A stretch of 31,020 nucleotides of DNA from JBBDRX01 sp040905245 (GTDB taxonomy: Bacteria > Bacteroidota > Rhodothermia > Balneolales > Balneolaceae): the NCBI GenBank assembly GCA_040905245.1, contig JBBDRX010000076.1, positions 1 to 31,020 on the forward strand. The letters run 5' to 3'. Both the position numbers and the translations under genes were made by a program. The notes beneath the pieces were generated by a model. The model saw only the letters and a program-made list of their open reading frames with translations, ran no database searches and was not told the DNA's origin. Shown here one piece after another: positions 16,679 to 27,600 of the stretch (position 1 is the first letter of the stretch; each line of letters starts with the position of its first letter).

Positions 16679-16694
16679 GTTCACTGTTGTGAAC
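16679..16694. other. Small perfect hairpin in the purE/dnaJ convergent gap
   Basis: GTTCAC (16679-16684) and GTGAAC (16689-16694) form a 6-bp stem with a TGTT loop between the convergent ends of purE and dnaJ. No T run follows on the plus strand and only moderate G+C is present, so a terminator role is weakly supported. The rest of the 135-base gap shows nothing else. Confidence 0.3.
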
Positions 16695-16786
16695 AGAGTA
16701 CCTCACACAAATGAATCGACAGAACAGCCGAATGAGGGGAGACAGGTCGAACCGGCACACCTTGCACCACCGGGTACGAAATCTGT

Positions 16787-17956
16787 TCAGGTAAAGATAT
16801 CCTTGATTTTCGAAAAGAACCCTTTCTCTCTCTCACCTGCATTCTCTATGGAAAAACGCCCTCCTTCCCGCAACGCCTCCACATGTTCTTTCTCCTTTTC
16901 AGTAAGTTTGTCGGGAATAAATACATTGACGCGAATGTACTGATCACCGGTACCACTGTTATTGAGCCCCTCAATACCACGTCCTTTCATACGTAACAGA
17001 CGGCCGGGCTGGGTTCCCGGCTCAATCTTGATCTTCGCTTTCCCTTTCAGGGTAGGCACCTCTCTCTCCGTTCCCAGAATGGCATTAGGAACACTCAACA
17101 GCAGGTCATAGTAAATGTCGTTTTCATCACGCTGAAAATATTTATGCTCCAGCTCTTCAATCAGAACGATCAAATCTCCGGCGGGGCCTCCCCTCATTCC
17201 TGCATTTCCCTTGCTTCGAAGTGTGAGGTAATTGCCGTCGGTCACTCCGGAGGGGATACCAATTTTCACCTTCTCTTCCCCCCTGACCCGGCCTTCTCCG
17301 CCGCACTCCTTGCAACGATTCCGAATAATCCGTCCCTCTCCACGACAATCCGGGCAGGGCTGAACATTCACAAACTGGCCGAACATGGTTCTGGAGACCT
17401 GCCGAACCTCTCCCATTCCATTACACGTAGAACAAGTTTCAAAATCTTCTTCGGTTTCTGCACCGGTTCCATCACAGGAACTGCAGGTAATCTGCTTCTT
17501 GACCTTCAGCGTTTTTTCCACCCCGAAAGCGATCTCTTCAAGCGTCAGACCGACCTCCAATTTCATATCGCTGCCCGGCCGGCCGGTTTCTCCCCGGCGC
17601 CGGCTTCGGCCGCCGGATCCAAAAGGATCCCCTCCAAAGACATCGCCGCCGAAAATATCACTGAACCGACTGAAAATATCATCAAAACTGATATTCTCGA
17701 AATCGGCTCCGCCACCAAAGCCGCCGTTTCCGCTCACCCCGGCGTGGCCAAACTGATCATAGCGTTGACGTTTCTGTGGGTCTCGCAGAACATCATACGC
17801 CTCCGACGCCTGCTTGAACTTTCGGGCAGCCTCTTCGTCCCCCTTGTTTCTGTCGGGGTGGAACTTCATTGCCATTTTGCGATAGGCTTTCTTAAGCTTT
17901 TTCTCGCTGGCGTTTTTTCCGACTCCAAGTACTTCGTAGTAGTCTCGTTTGGACAT
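16787..17956 (-). CDS. dnaJ: Co-chaperone DnaJ (Hsp40)
   Basis: The 389-residue protein is a complete type I DnaJ. The J domain (about 4-70) has the HPD motif at 33-35 that stimulates DnaK ATPase. A Gly/Phe-rich linker covers about 71-118. The zinc-binding region has four CxxCxGxG repeats with Cys pairs 158/161, 175/178, 201/204 and 215/218, all intact. The C-terminal substrate-binding domains follow, with LLRMKGRGIEGLN and a dimerisation end. It delivers unfolded clients to DnaK in the cytoplasm. grpE lies directly upstream with 16 bases between, the usual co-chaperone pair; dnaK is not in the window. Confidence 0.97.
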   Translation of the reverse strand: MSKRDYYEVLGVGKNASEKKLKKAYRKMAMKFHPDRNKGDEEAARKFKQASEAYDVLRDPQKRQRYDQFGHAGVSGNGGFGGGADFENISFDDIFSRFSDIFGGDVFGGDPFGSGGRSRRRGETGRPGSDMKLEVGLTLEEIAFGVEKTLKVKKQITCSSCDGTGAETEEDFETCSTCNGMGEVRQVSRTMFGQFVNVQPCPDCRGEGRIIRNRCKECGGEGRVRGEEKVKIGIPSGVTDGNYLTLRSKGNAGMRGGPAGDLIVLIEELEHKYFQRDENDIYYDLLLSVPNAILGTEREVPTLKGKAKIKIEPGTQPGRLLRMKGRGIEGLNNSGTGDQYIRVNVFIPDKLTEKEKEHVEALREGGRFSIENAGEREKGFFSKIKDIFT

Positions 17957-17972
17957 GGTTCAGGATCCGCTT

Positions 17973-18608
17973 CTATTCACTTACAATTACTTTTGCGTAT
18001 CGAATCGTACGATCACCGATTCTGTACCCGCTCTCCAGCACTTCCAGAACCGTATCACTCTCTACCTCCTCATCTTCCACTTTCTTTCGCATCAGGGCAT
18101 CGTGCAGATCTACATTGAACGGCACACCCGTCTCATCGATACGCTCGACTTTGTACCGCTTCAGTGCTTCTTCAAACTTGTCCGCCACCAGCTTGATTCC
18201 ATCCAGGACCCCTCTCAAACGTTCATCATCAAGGCTGTCGGCCGCCTGCAGGGTACGTTTCAGGTCGTCATTGACCGGAAGGAACTGCTCCACGGATTCT
18301 GCATGAGCCTGTTCAAAAATGGCCGCCCGTTCGCGCTGAACGCGCTTCTTTACATTCTCCAGCTCGGCCGCACGCCGCAGATTGGACTCCTGAAGTTCTT
18401 CGACCCGCTGCTCCAGCTCTTCAATCCGTTGCTGCTGATCCAGCAACAGTTGATCGTCGGAATCGGATACAACGCCACCACGGCCCTCACCGGGCGCCTC
18501 ACTCTCATGTGCACTCCCTTCCGCAGAACGGCGTTCATCCCCCGCAGTTTCCCTGTTCTTCAATGTCTCTTCATTCATGGATTCACTACTCATCTGATTT
18601 CGCTTCAT
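17973..18608 (-). CDS. grpE: Nucleotide exchange factor GrpE
   Basis: From the ATG at 18608 the protein has 211 residues. An acidic disordered N-terminus (to ~50) leads to a long coiled coil (about 55-105, QQQRIEELEQRVEELQESNL) that forms the GrpE dimer stalk. The four-helix and beta-wing part follows, ending in the family signature HDALMRKKV...TVLEVLESGYRIGDRTIRYAKVIV. GrpE releases ADP from DnaK. The frame is open further upstream to 18716 but that part is not GrpE-like; ATGs at 18593 and 18578 are other possible starts. The choice of 18608 rests on a weak GGAA purine stretch before it. No CIRCE (HrcA) inverted repeat was found in the upstream 132 bases. Confidence 0.93.
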   Translation of the reverse strand: MKRNQMSSESMNEETLKNRETAGDERRSAEGSAHESEAPGEGRGGVVSDSDDQLLLDQQQRIEELEQRVEELQESNLRRAAELENVKKRVQRERAAIFEQAHAESVEQFLPVNDDLKRTLQAADSLDDERLRGVLDGIKLVADKFEEALKRYKVERIDETGVPFNVDLHDALMRKKVEDEEVESDTVLEVLESGYRIGDRTIRYAKVIVSE

Positions 18609-18740
18609 CTCAATTCCGATTGTTAGACTGCAAATAACATGCCATGCACCCTCTCTCCAGCGATGCTGACAATCTTTCGGGCCTTCCCGGTGACGATTCG
18701 TGGCAGATCGGCACACCTGCCGAAGATACCGGAATCCCCG

Positions 18741-19130
18741 TCAGGACTCCCCTTCATAGAAGAGTTCAATCATGTTGCCGTCCGGGTCGGAGATAAACAG
18801 AAAGCGCCCTTTTTTCCGATTGGCCGGACCACTGAGAATCGTTACCTCCTTTTCACGGAAATAGCCGGCCATCCGGTCGACCTGTTCCGGACTCTCCAGG
18901 TAGAACCCGATATGATCTACCCGAAAATCCCTGGAGTTGGGGTCATAACTGGTCTCTGCCTCTACGATAACCAGTGTATCCTCCTTTCCGATTCGATAGA
19001 CACACATACTTTTGCCCATCTTTCGAATTTTTTCGAATCCGAGAATATCTCCATAAAACTCCTCGGCACGGCCGATATCGTTCACCCGTATGGTAATATG
19101 ATTGATTCCGTTCGGCTTAAAATCGGTCAT
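18741..19130 (-). CDS. VOC-superfamily (glyoxalase/fosfomycin-resistance fold) protein
   Basis: The 129-residue protein is one vicinal-oxygen-chelate unit made of two beta-alpha-beta-beta-beta halves. The first begins INHITIRVNDIGRAEEFYGD with His11; the second begins VDHIGFYLESPEQVDRM with His73; the end FISDPDGNMIELFYEG carries Glu122. His11, His73 and Glu122 (with Glu57 possible) are at positions used for metal binding in this superfamily. Members include lactoylglutathione lyases, dioxygenases and thiol transferases, so the substrate cannot be named. It lies 132 bases upstream of grpE on the same strand, so co-transcription with grpE-dnaJ is possible but unproved, and it diverges from rsmI. 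Confidence 0.9.
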   Translation of the reverse strand: MTDFKPNGINHITIRVNDIGRAEEFYGDILGFEKIRKMGKSMCVYRIGKEDTLVIVEAETSYDPNSRDFRVDHIGFYLESPEQVDRMAGYFREKEVTILSGPANRKKGRFLFISDPDGNMIELFYEGES

Positions 19131-19182
19131 GAAGTACGCCTGTTGATTTGCAATTGGTTCAGAAACTACGAGTTTTTGATCT

Positions 19183-19190
19183 TATCTTTG
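19183..19190 (+). promoter_or_regulatory. Putative Bacteroidota-type -7 promoter element for rsmI-lnt
   Basis: TATCTTTG matches the Bacteroidota primary-sigma -7 consensus TANNTTTG exactly and lies 20 bases before the ATG at 19211 in the gap between divergent genes. A TTTG -33 element at the usual 17-23 base spacing was not found. If real, transcription begins after the upstream in-frame start at 19148, which supports the ATG at 19211 or 19217. Confidence 0.45.
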
Positions 19191-19210
19191 AATCGATTTT
19201 ATCAATTTAC

Positions 19211-19921
19211 ATGATAATGGCAATCCAATCGATCCCCGTGTCTGTACTCTATCTGGTCGCTACACCCATTGGAAATCTGGACGATTTCTCCCACCGTGCC
19301 ATTGAGATACTGAAAAACGCAGACCGAATCGCCTGTGAAGACACAAGGACCTCGTCCAGGCTGTTAAAACAGTACGACATCCGTAAACCGCTCTTCTCTT
19401 TTCACCAACACAACGAACACCGAAAAGTGGAGAATATCATGGAGATGCTGGACAATGGTGAGGTGGTTGCACTCATCAGCGATGCCGGCATGCCCGGAAT
19501 TTCAGACCCCGGCTTCCTCGCCGTCCGGGCAGCACATCAGCGCGGCCACACCGTACAGACGATACCGGGGCCGGACGCCTGTACCACCGCACTTGTCACC
19601 AGCGGCCTGCCCAGCGACCGTTACCTCTTCGAGGGTTTCCTGCCGCCCAAAAAAGGACGGCAAACCCGCCTGCAGGAGATCGCCGAACGAGACGTGACCA
19701 CCGTACTCTATGAGAGCCCGCACAGGCTGCTCAAGCTGCTCGATGAATTGTTGGAGCATGCAGGGCCGGATCGTCTCGCTTGCGTTGCCAAGGAGCTGAC
19801 CAAGACCTTCGAAGAGACAGACCGGGCCCCTCTCGGGGAGCTGCAGGCCCGCTGGCATCAGCGGGAGTCGATCAAGGGGGAGTATGTCGTGATCGTATCA
19901 GGAAAAACCTATAGCGAATGA
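19211..19921 (+). CDS. rsmI: 16S rRNA (cytidine-1402-2'-O)-methyltransferase
   Basis: The 236-residue protein is a tetrapyrrole-methylase-fold RNA methyltransferase. The start of the fold, LYLVATPIGNLDDFSHRA (13-30), the CEDTRTSSRLL segment (42-52) and the SAM-pocket motif ISDAGMPGISDPG (89-101) are diagnostic of RsmI, and YESPHRLLKLLDEL is the later family block. It 2'-O-methylates C1402 of 16S rRNA in the decoding centre together with RsmH. The frame is open from 19148, but the extra residues are not family-like; ATG at 19211 (or 19217) is preferred. Its TGA overlaps the lnt ATG by 4 bases (ATGA), so the two are translationally coupled. Confidence 0.95.
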   Translation: MIMAIQSIPVSVLYLVATPIGNLDDFSHRAIEILKNADRIACEDTRTSSRLLKQYDIRKPLFSFHQHNEHRKVENIMEMLDNGEVVALISDAGMPGISDPGFLAVRAAHQRGHTVQTIPGPDACTTALVTSGLPSDRYLFEGFLPPKKGRQTRLQEIAERDVTTVLYESPHRLLKLLDELLEHAGPDRLACVAKELTKTFEETDRAPLGELQARWHQRESIKGEYVVIVSGKTYSE

Positions 19922-21492
19922 ACACAGTGCCTCATGCCATTCCGACACGTCCCTGGCTGGAGTCTCTGACAGCAGGCCTGCTTCTGGGACTCTCGTTTCC
20001 CCCGGCAGATCTTCCGGTCCTGCAGTTTCCTGCATTTCTGATCCTTTTTCGCCTCGCTCTGGCAGCCCGCGACTGGCGACAATATGTGAGCTGGCTCTGG
20101 CCCGCACTTCTGACCTGGAACCTGGCCACCACCTACTGGCTCATGCTGGCAACCCTTCCGGGCGGCCTGGCCGCCATAGCAGCCAACAGTCTGCTGATGT
20201 TGATTCCGCTCTGGTTCATCCGCCTGATCCTTCTGAAATCGCCCTCACCCTGGCTGGCTGCACTCTGCAGCGGAGCCATCTGGACCAGCTACGAATTTGC
20301 CCATCACAACTGGGACCTCGCCTGGCCCTGGCTGACCCTCGGGAACGGGTGGTCCAACCTGCCCGACCTCGTTCAGTATATCTCCGCAACCGGGCATCTC
20401 GCCATCAGTTTCTGGGTTATCGCCTCCTCTGTCATGCTCTGGAACGCCCTCCAACTGCAGGAGAGACGTGCCTTTCTGCATGCACTCGCCCTGCTCGTTC
20501 TCTTTCCCGGACTCTCCATCCTGGCCCGGGAGGAGTGGGAAGAGCAGCCGTCCGGAGAGATTGATGTGGTGGTGGTTCAGCCCAACATCGACTCCTACCT
20601 CCCCAACGGAGGCTATGATGGAGTCGATAAAATCGTGGACATCCTGCTCACACTGAGCGATTCGGCCAGAAGTGCAGAAACCGACCTGATTGTCTGGCCG
20701 GAGAACGCGATCGACACAACGATTCCCCGCGAAAACCGGTTCAACGTGAGGCTCACCGACTCTCTTCGCAACTGGCAGGCAGATCTGATTACCGGAGCCG
20801 GATTCATGGATCGCTATGAGGAGTCGCCTCCGCCGCCGATCGTTCGGTATGGCCGGGACGGACAGCCCTACAACATCTACAATGCAGCTCTGCACTACAG
20901 GCCTGAAAGACTCGCCGGTATCTACAAGAAAGGGAAACTGGTACCCATCGTGGAGCGGCTCCCTTTTGCCGAAGTACTGCAGAGGCTCGACCCGTTCAGC
21001 TGGATCGACTGGAGCAGCATTGCCGGATACGGAAAAGGGACGGCTGCCAATACTTTTCCGGTCGGAGAGACAGCCACCCCGGCTCTGGTCTGCTACGATT
21101 CGGTCTTTCCGGGCTGGGTACGCCAGTTTGTGCGCAATGGCGCCGGATTTCTGACCATCATCACCAACGATGGCTGGTGGGGGGATACAAGCGGACACGC
21201 CCAGCACTTCTCCTATGCCCGCCTGCGGTCCATAGAAATGCGCCAGTGGGTTGTCCGTAGTGCCAACAACGGCATTTCGGGAATCATCACACCGAAAGGC
21301 CGGATCGTTGCCAGAACCGACTACTGGACCCGGACTGCCTTTTCACACACCATCCATCCCACGGAAACACCGAGCCTCTTTGTCCGGTACGGAAATTGGT
21401 TCAACTGGCTGATGGTACTCACCACTGCAGCCTCTCTTCTCTTTCTGTACCGAAAAAACAGTTTCTCCAGCAGAACAGAACCAGACGAATAG
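19918..21492 (+). CDS. lnt: Apolipoprotein N-acyltransferase
   Basis: The 524-residue inner-membrane enzyme adds the third acyl chain to the N-terminal Cys of lipoproteins. Six or so hydrophobic segments occupy about 14-202 and one more lies near 495-512. Between them is the periplasmic nitrilase-like domain. The catalytic triad is visible: E262 in WPENA, K338 in YKKGKLVP and C392 in LVCYDSVFP; E346 (in IVERLPF) matches the further essential Glu of E. coli Lnt. The NDGWWGDTSGHAQH and RSIEMRQWVVRSANNGISG blocks are family hallmarks. The start overlaps the rsmI stop. The LptC in this window is a predicted client. Convergent sprA ends 112 bases away and the gap shows no strong terminator. Confidence 0.95.
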   Translation: MNTVPHAIPTRPWLESLTAGLLLGLSFPPADLPVLQFPAFLILFRLALAARDWRQYVSWLWPALLTWNLATTYWLMLATLPGGLAAIAANSLLMLIPLWFIRLILLKSPSPWLAALCSGAIWTSYEFAHHNWDLAWPWLTLGNGWSNLPDLVQYISATGHLAISFWVIASSVMLWNALQLQERRAFLHALALLVLFPGLSILAREEWEEQPSGEIDVVVVQPNIDSYLPNGGYDGVDKIVDILLTLSDSARSAETDLIVWPENAIDTTIPRENRFNVRLTDSLRNWQADLITGAGFMDRYEESPPPPIVRYGRDGQPYNIYNAALHYRPERLAGIYKKGKLVPIVERLPFAEVLQRLDPFSWIDWSSIAGYGKGTAANTFPVGETATPALVCYDSVFPGWVRQFVRNGAGFLTIITNDGWWGDTSGHAQHFSYARLRSIEMRQWVVRSANNGISGIITPKGRIVARTDYWTRTAFSHTIHPTETPSLFVRYGNWFNWLMVLTTAASLLFLYRKNSFSSRTEPDE

Positions 21493-21604
21493 CCCCGGAA
21501 GGGTTGAACCGGAACGAGACTGTGTCGGATAAACTGCTCCCGGCCCTCCTCAACTCTTACAGGCCTCCGTCGAATGAACGTGGAATGGCAGAAACCGGCC
21601 TCTG

Positions 21605-24600
21605 TCAGACCGAGCGGAAATTGATTCGAATACTGAACCGGAAATCGTGTGTCGTACGCCGGAACGTACTGGACGATTTCGGCAGCGTGTGGCTAAAGGC
21701 GTACTCGAAATTTGCCTGAACCCGACTGGAAAAGCGATATCCCAGTATCGTCGAAGCATTCACGCGGGTCTGGCCCGACGGCGACCGGGGGTTAACCCGA
21801 TAGACGGACGGATCCCGTTCAATGAACTCATGGCCTTCGGAGAACGCATTGGAGATATCCGAATCGAGCAAAAATCGTTGCTCCGTATCCTCAATCAGAT
21901 TCCCGGCCAGAGTGACATCCAGATTGTTATTCAACGGACGGAAAAAAGGCAGTTTGAAGTGCCGGATGGTGTAGGTAACCGAAGTCGTCAGCCCCCTGGA
22001 GGTCCGTTCGGTCACCTGAACATTGGAAAGGGCCATACTGGTCATGCGGCTCACCTCATACCCGATCCGGGTCCGTAAATTGCGATCCCAGGTAATGGAG
22101 AGTTGCACAAGAGGCGCAAACCGACGCTCCACATTCACCGAAGTCGGCTCAAATTCCGAACGCTCGTCCGAAACGACATACGACCCGATCCGACGAGGAG
22201 AAAGTTCTCCCGGATTGCTGTTAAATCCCCATCCCAATCGGTACCGTCCTGTGTAGGCGTGTGTAATCGACGCCCCCTGCATATAGGATCCAATCACCGG
22301 TATCAACTCCTCGATCCCCATCCAGTTGATCCGCCAGCCGGGCATGGGAAATGGCATGAACCCTTTCCCGCCTACTGTACTCTCCCCGCCAAGATAGGCC
22401 GACCGGAAATCTTCCTGCAGCGTCAACCGGTTCATCAGTAACCGGCCATCCGCTCGCCCGATGGAATCCGCATCCGCTACAATTCCGTCGAAACCGGTCT
22501 GTACCTGCCGTTCGAACAGATCGCGATACCCCGGCCCGAATGCCCAGACACTCGATCCCATATTGCCCGAAGCTCCACTCACCGTCTGTATCTCCCCCCC
22601 CGAAAACGAGACAGACTCCGTAGTTCGCTCATCCCAGTTGGCCTCCCAGGTCAAATCTACAGAAACATTCCTGAACGGCTGAAACCGGGCCCGAAATGTC
22701 AACTGATCCGAATAACTGTTATTTATCGGAAATTGAACAATTCGTTCAGAATCCGGATTGCCGACCAACCGGTCCAACCCCAAGCGCTCGTCAAATCCCG
22801 TTCGGTAGAGAAACGACGGAGAGCTGCCGGGGCCGCTTCCGAACTGGTCAAAAAAACCGGAGCCACCGGAATAGCCCGCCTGAGAGCCGGTTTTTGAGTC
22901 GTTGTACCCCACCTCAAAACTCTGCAGACTCACCAGGCCAAGCAACGTTCGCCGCCCGGCAGACGCCAACCTCTCACCAAATCCAAACCCCTCTCCTTCC
23001 ACTCCATTCCCGTTTTCTACAGATTCCTGACGGGTTGAACCGGCCCGCTCCTCTGCCTCACGCACACCGTCGAACAGGCCCAGTCGCTCCAGTAAGCGTT
23101 CGGTCTCCAGGCGAAGAGTATGATCCATCCGGAAGGAGTTGGCCACACGAGCGCCGAGATCGGACCCATAGGGCGCATTCTCCCAACGAAACCCACCACC
23201 ATAACGAAAGGAATAGGTAACCCAGTCCATCGAACCTATTCTGTCAATTCTCGGCTGCCAGGCCGCCGTATAACTCTCCTGATAGGTCGAACGCCGCGGA
23301 CGGATCCGGTCATCTGTCAACAGATCCTCCAGGACCCGTAACGTCGGCCGGACCTCATACGCTGTACTGTCCGGCCCGCTGAACACCCCCCCCCGTTGTG
23401 AGATCCGGTTCAGGTCAAATCCGCCATCCGCCTGAAACGTTGTCGTGAGCGATCGCAGCAGATTGTACCCAAATCCGAATGAAGTCTGATAGCCGAAATT
23501 GTGCGTCTGCTGGAGAGATTCAGCTTCCTGGCTCAAGTCGTAATTTCTCCGGCGACGCTCTTCATACATACGATTCATCCGGATCGAGGCGGAGACCTGA
23601 TTGGGCATAAGCCCGACAGAGAGTCCGGAGAGTAAACCGGCAACCGGAACCCCCTCCATAAATCCGAGAGGGGTTACAAAACGAGCTTCCCGAAAACTGT
23701 GACTGTACCGCAACGATGTATTGAAATTCCAGCTGTCCTGAAACTGGTGCTGCGGATTCCGCGAGTCTGTTGTATTGTAGACGTAGCTGAAGGTAGTATT
23801 ATCGAGAGTATAGCGAGCCAGCCAGCCGTCAGAGTTTCTCTTCGAGAGATTGGAGAGATTCAGTGAGTAGAACTCCGAATAGGTCTGGATATCGAATATC
23901 CGCTGGCGGATCATCTCTTCCTGCACTTCCGGACTCAGATCCTCTCTGGATCGGACTGCCTGCCTGAAATCGTCCAAACGGATATCACCTTCATTGGGCA
24001 GATACCGGGGAGTCAGTGTCGACCGGCGGGTTGTAAAACTGACCGGAATGGACCAGCCGTATCGTTCCGGCAGAAAACGATCCAGATAGAGCGTTGTATT
24101 CAGGTCCCAGGCAATCTGATCGGACATACGGCGGTTTCCCAGCCGCGAATTGAGAGAGCCGAACCCGTCCGTCTGTTGTTCAATACTGGTAGTAAGCATC
24201 ACCACGTCGGCCAGTTGAAGTGACGTTTTGGCGTTAGCCGCCCACCCTGTCTGATTGTCAAAGCCGGATACCCGTAACTCGTTCATCCAGAACTGTGCAT
24301 GCAGAGACGGGACTCCGGGACCGGACGGATTTTCCGGGTCAAACGGGTTTCGGATTCCCATCCCGATCTCGTTGACCCGGTCCAGAGACGGATTCCCCTT
24401 CACGGCAATCACCGCCCCCGGTACAGCCTCCTCCAGAAGATCGGATCGCTCATACCGATCCGACAGATCCCCGGAGGCCTGGTCCCGTAGCTGCTTCAGC
24501 TGATTGAATGCCTGCAGCAAAATATTCATACTGTTCTCTTCATAGAGCCAGACCTGTTCGGCCTCCAGCTCCATCCGGCCGCTCTCCACAGGATCGTACG

Positions 24601-27600
24601 ACTGCCACGGGTAGTCCACATCACTGGGCGATACCGGCTGTCGGTACTCATAGTAGCTATTCTCCAGGTCGTTCCCGAACCGCATCACCAGCTCGGCATC
24701 TCCCCTGCGGTCGAACCCTTCCCCATGGACAAACATCCTCAAATTGGAATAGTGCAGAAGGTTCAGCCCGCCCGGAAAATTTCGGCGGACCAGTTGCACA
24801 CCGCCGGGGCCGAGCCCATCTGCCTCCAGTACAATCGACTGCTCATTCTGCAGAGACTGCAGCTGGCTTCCCCGATTCTGGGCCCGAATCCCCCCTCTTG
24901 GCTGCCGATAAGGCACCGGCCTCCGGTTCGAGTTCTCTTCAATATTAAGGGTAGTAACATTGAAATCCGCTCCCGGATCGCTCTGTCTATTGATCGTTTC
25001 GGCCTTTTGCCACTGGCTCCCGATAAAGTCCAGTGTGGCAAAGCGGAGTGTAAACGGCTCTTCATACCCCGACATCCAGATACGGATATAGGAGATATTC
25101 TGAAAATCGGAAATATCGCCCACTTGCCGGACAAACTCGTCCAGGGGAATTCGCACCTGATACCAGCGCTGATCCGGACGTGGGCCCGTCACGCGATCCA
25201 CAATGTAGTTGTGTTCCGGATCTCCCGGGTTAAACTCCATTTCGTATTGGAAATAGGCGTTATCCAGTTCGATCCGCCCCGGATTCACCAGCCCTTCCGT
25301 ATTAGGCCGGTTGGTTACCGCCCGGCGATCGGACTGATCGATTGGTGTATTCCCCTCATAATAGCCCAGCATCCTGTGGAAGCGCTCGTGCAGTGGAAGC
25401 CCCTCAAGCTCCTCTTCACCGTAAAAACGGTATTGGTCGTTAGACGGGTCACTGTTTATCGCCAGAATCTCCTCGCTGTCTTCGTCATAGACCGTTCGCA
25501 TCGCCTCTACAAAATCAGAAAAGACAACCCGTTCGCTCCGCCCTCCAACTCCGTCCGTAGCCGGCAGGCCGTCCAGACCAACATCCTCCAGATGCCGGTT
25601 CGATGTAGAAAACTGGCCTTCGGGCGGCGGCTGGCTCGACGGAATGTAGGAGCGTGGATTTCCCGCCCGGTCGGGAATCAACTGTTCCGGATTGGTTGCC
25701 AACCCGTCCTCACTATTCAGCTTGGCATTCGGTACTACATCCTCGGAGATGGTTCCGATATCCACATAGATCGTCCCTTCATAGGACTCCAGCTCCGTCG
25801 GCGACGGCTCCCGGCCGCCGGTCAGGAGCGGCTGAACCCAGAACTCCAGGAACTCAATGTTGTTCTGACTGAAATCTTCCTGCCCGGACGGCAGTACCGT
25901 CGTCATCCCGCCCCAGGTTCGCTCCGGAGTCTCCTCCAGAAGCTCTCGAAGCTGCCGGTTATAATTGTACGGTCCCCTCTCTCCCGGGTTGAACCAGACA
26001 TCCATCGTGGTAATAAACTCCTCCTGTGGATTTTCGGTCTGCCGGCCCGGGAACACATCTTCTACCCGGACCTGCTGGGACTCAGGCGTATAGTCCACTC
26101 CATCCAGAATGGATGTAATGTTGCGAGGTATCGAATACCAGGCAAACGCGGAGCGCAAATCGGCCCGGTCGGCCTGTACATCCAGCGGAGAAGATCCCGG
26201 CACCTGGAGGTTCTCTTCGAACCAGACCTCATCCGCTTCGTAGCCCGGAATCGCTGCCGGTACCGCAGCCAGATTCCATCGGATCGGATTCATCAAATTG
26301 ATCCGGACGCTGGACCCTTCAAAATCGTCCACAAACGAAACCCCCTCCTCTTCGTCCGGATAGAGCTCATTGTTATCGATTGCCCGCCGAACAGCACGAG
26401 TCTGCGAAACTCCGGGCAGCAGCTGGGCGAACTCACCGCTAAAGGTTACTCCAGACCGTTCTCTCGTGGAAAGAACCGGAAGTGCATCCAGCCAGTCCGT
26501 CAAAAAGGGGAGCTCCAGGTCCATGCTGGTATCGAGCCCCAGCATCATATTGTTAATCGGTTCGTCCCCGATTCTTATCTTGTCGTCCAGGGGCCGCTCC
26601 ATATACCGAAACCAGGTTCCCCCGACCGACATTCCACGGGACAGCTGATACTCCGCACGAACCCCCGTAAACGTCTTCTGCTCAATAGATGTCAGTGCCT
26701 GATTCTCATACTCGATCCGAATCTCCTGTCCAGACGCCGTATACCGATCATTTAGAATTGTAATGCTCCCGAAACTGTAATCGACCTGATAGTCCACCCC
26801 CTCCTGCAGCTCCATGCCGTTGGCATAAACCCGAACCGACCCCTCGACCAGAGCAAAATCGAGTGTAAAATTCTCCTGTGCGCCTCCGCGAACCGTCCCG
26901 GACATCCGGTAAAAGCTGTTGGCTGACACTCGCTCGGCATTCCGCTGCTGTTCGTTGTAAAGTTCGTTATAGACCAACTGGTCGATCTCCTCCTCAAGTA
27001 CTCCCCCCTCCCGAAGTAGCTGCTCCAGGCGGTCTCCGAACGGCTCCAGCCAGGGAAAAATCACCCGGCCGAAAACAGCATCCAGCGTCCCGGTCCCGAA
27101 ATCGACCCGATTGTCCGGCTCCAGCCCGCCCTGGCTGTCGACCCGGTCCAGTCCGAGATCTTCCAACAGCGTCGTACTGCGGGCCGGCAACCGGTTCTGA
27201 GCCACATTTCCCTCCGTAAAGAGTAGTTCCAGTTCCACATTCTCCTGACGCAGATCAGAAACCCCGAGAGAGTACACATTCCGCATTGTCAGGGGGAACG
27301 TACGGTGATCCGTAGAGAGATTCCGCGGACGAAGCATCTTCAAAAAGATACGCTCGGTTCCACCCTGGGCCATATCCCCCACAGAGACCGTCTGCCCGTC
27401 GCTACCCTGGTATGTAAAAGAAACAGCGAGTACTTCTCTCGAGCTCAGCGACTGGCTGAGGGAGATGAACCCGCTCACCCGATCCACCGTATAGTCTTCC
27501 CCCTCACGAAGAGGCCGGAAATATCCCTCTTCGTAGTTCCGCGAATCCGAGAGGCCCAGATCAGATGCGGTAATACCCACCGACGGATCCCTGAGAGGCT

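Noticed and set aside
17144..18118. 324-codon plus-strand frame over dnaJ and grpE
   Set aside because: Antisense to two well-supported genes; low-complexity translation with no family motif.
18609..18716. N-terminal extension of grpE back to 18716
   Set aside because: The extra 36 residues are Cys-, Trp- and His-containing and unlike a GrpE N-terminus; ATG 18608 starts the expected acidic segment.
18609..18740. CIRCE operator upstream of grpE
   Set aside because: No TTAGCACTC/GAGTGCTAA pair; the only GCACTC-like string nearby is a single half-site within grpE coding sequence.
19148..19210. Upstream in-frame start for rsmI
   Set aside because: The added residues do not fit the family, and the likely promoter element at 19183-19190 would lie inside the coding region.
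20245..21207. 320-codon minus-strand frame over lnt
   Set aside because: Antisense shadow of lnt, which has an intact catalytic triad.
21493..21604. Terminator between convergent lnt and sprA
   Set aside because: Only short CCGG-type pairs and no T run on either strand; not strong enough to annotate.
24725..26755. 676-codon open frame on the plus strand inside sprA
   Set aside because: It lies wholly antisense to the clear sprA frame, and the translation has no domain, signal peptide or family likeness; the long opening comes from sprA codon use with few antisense stops.
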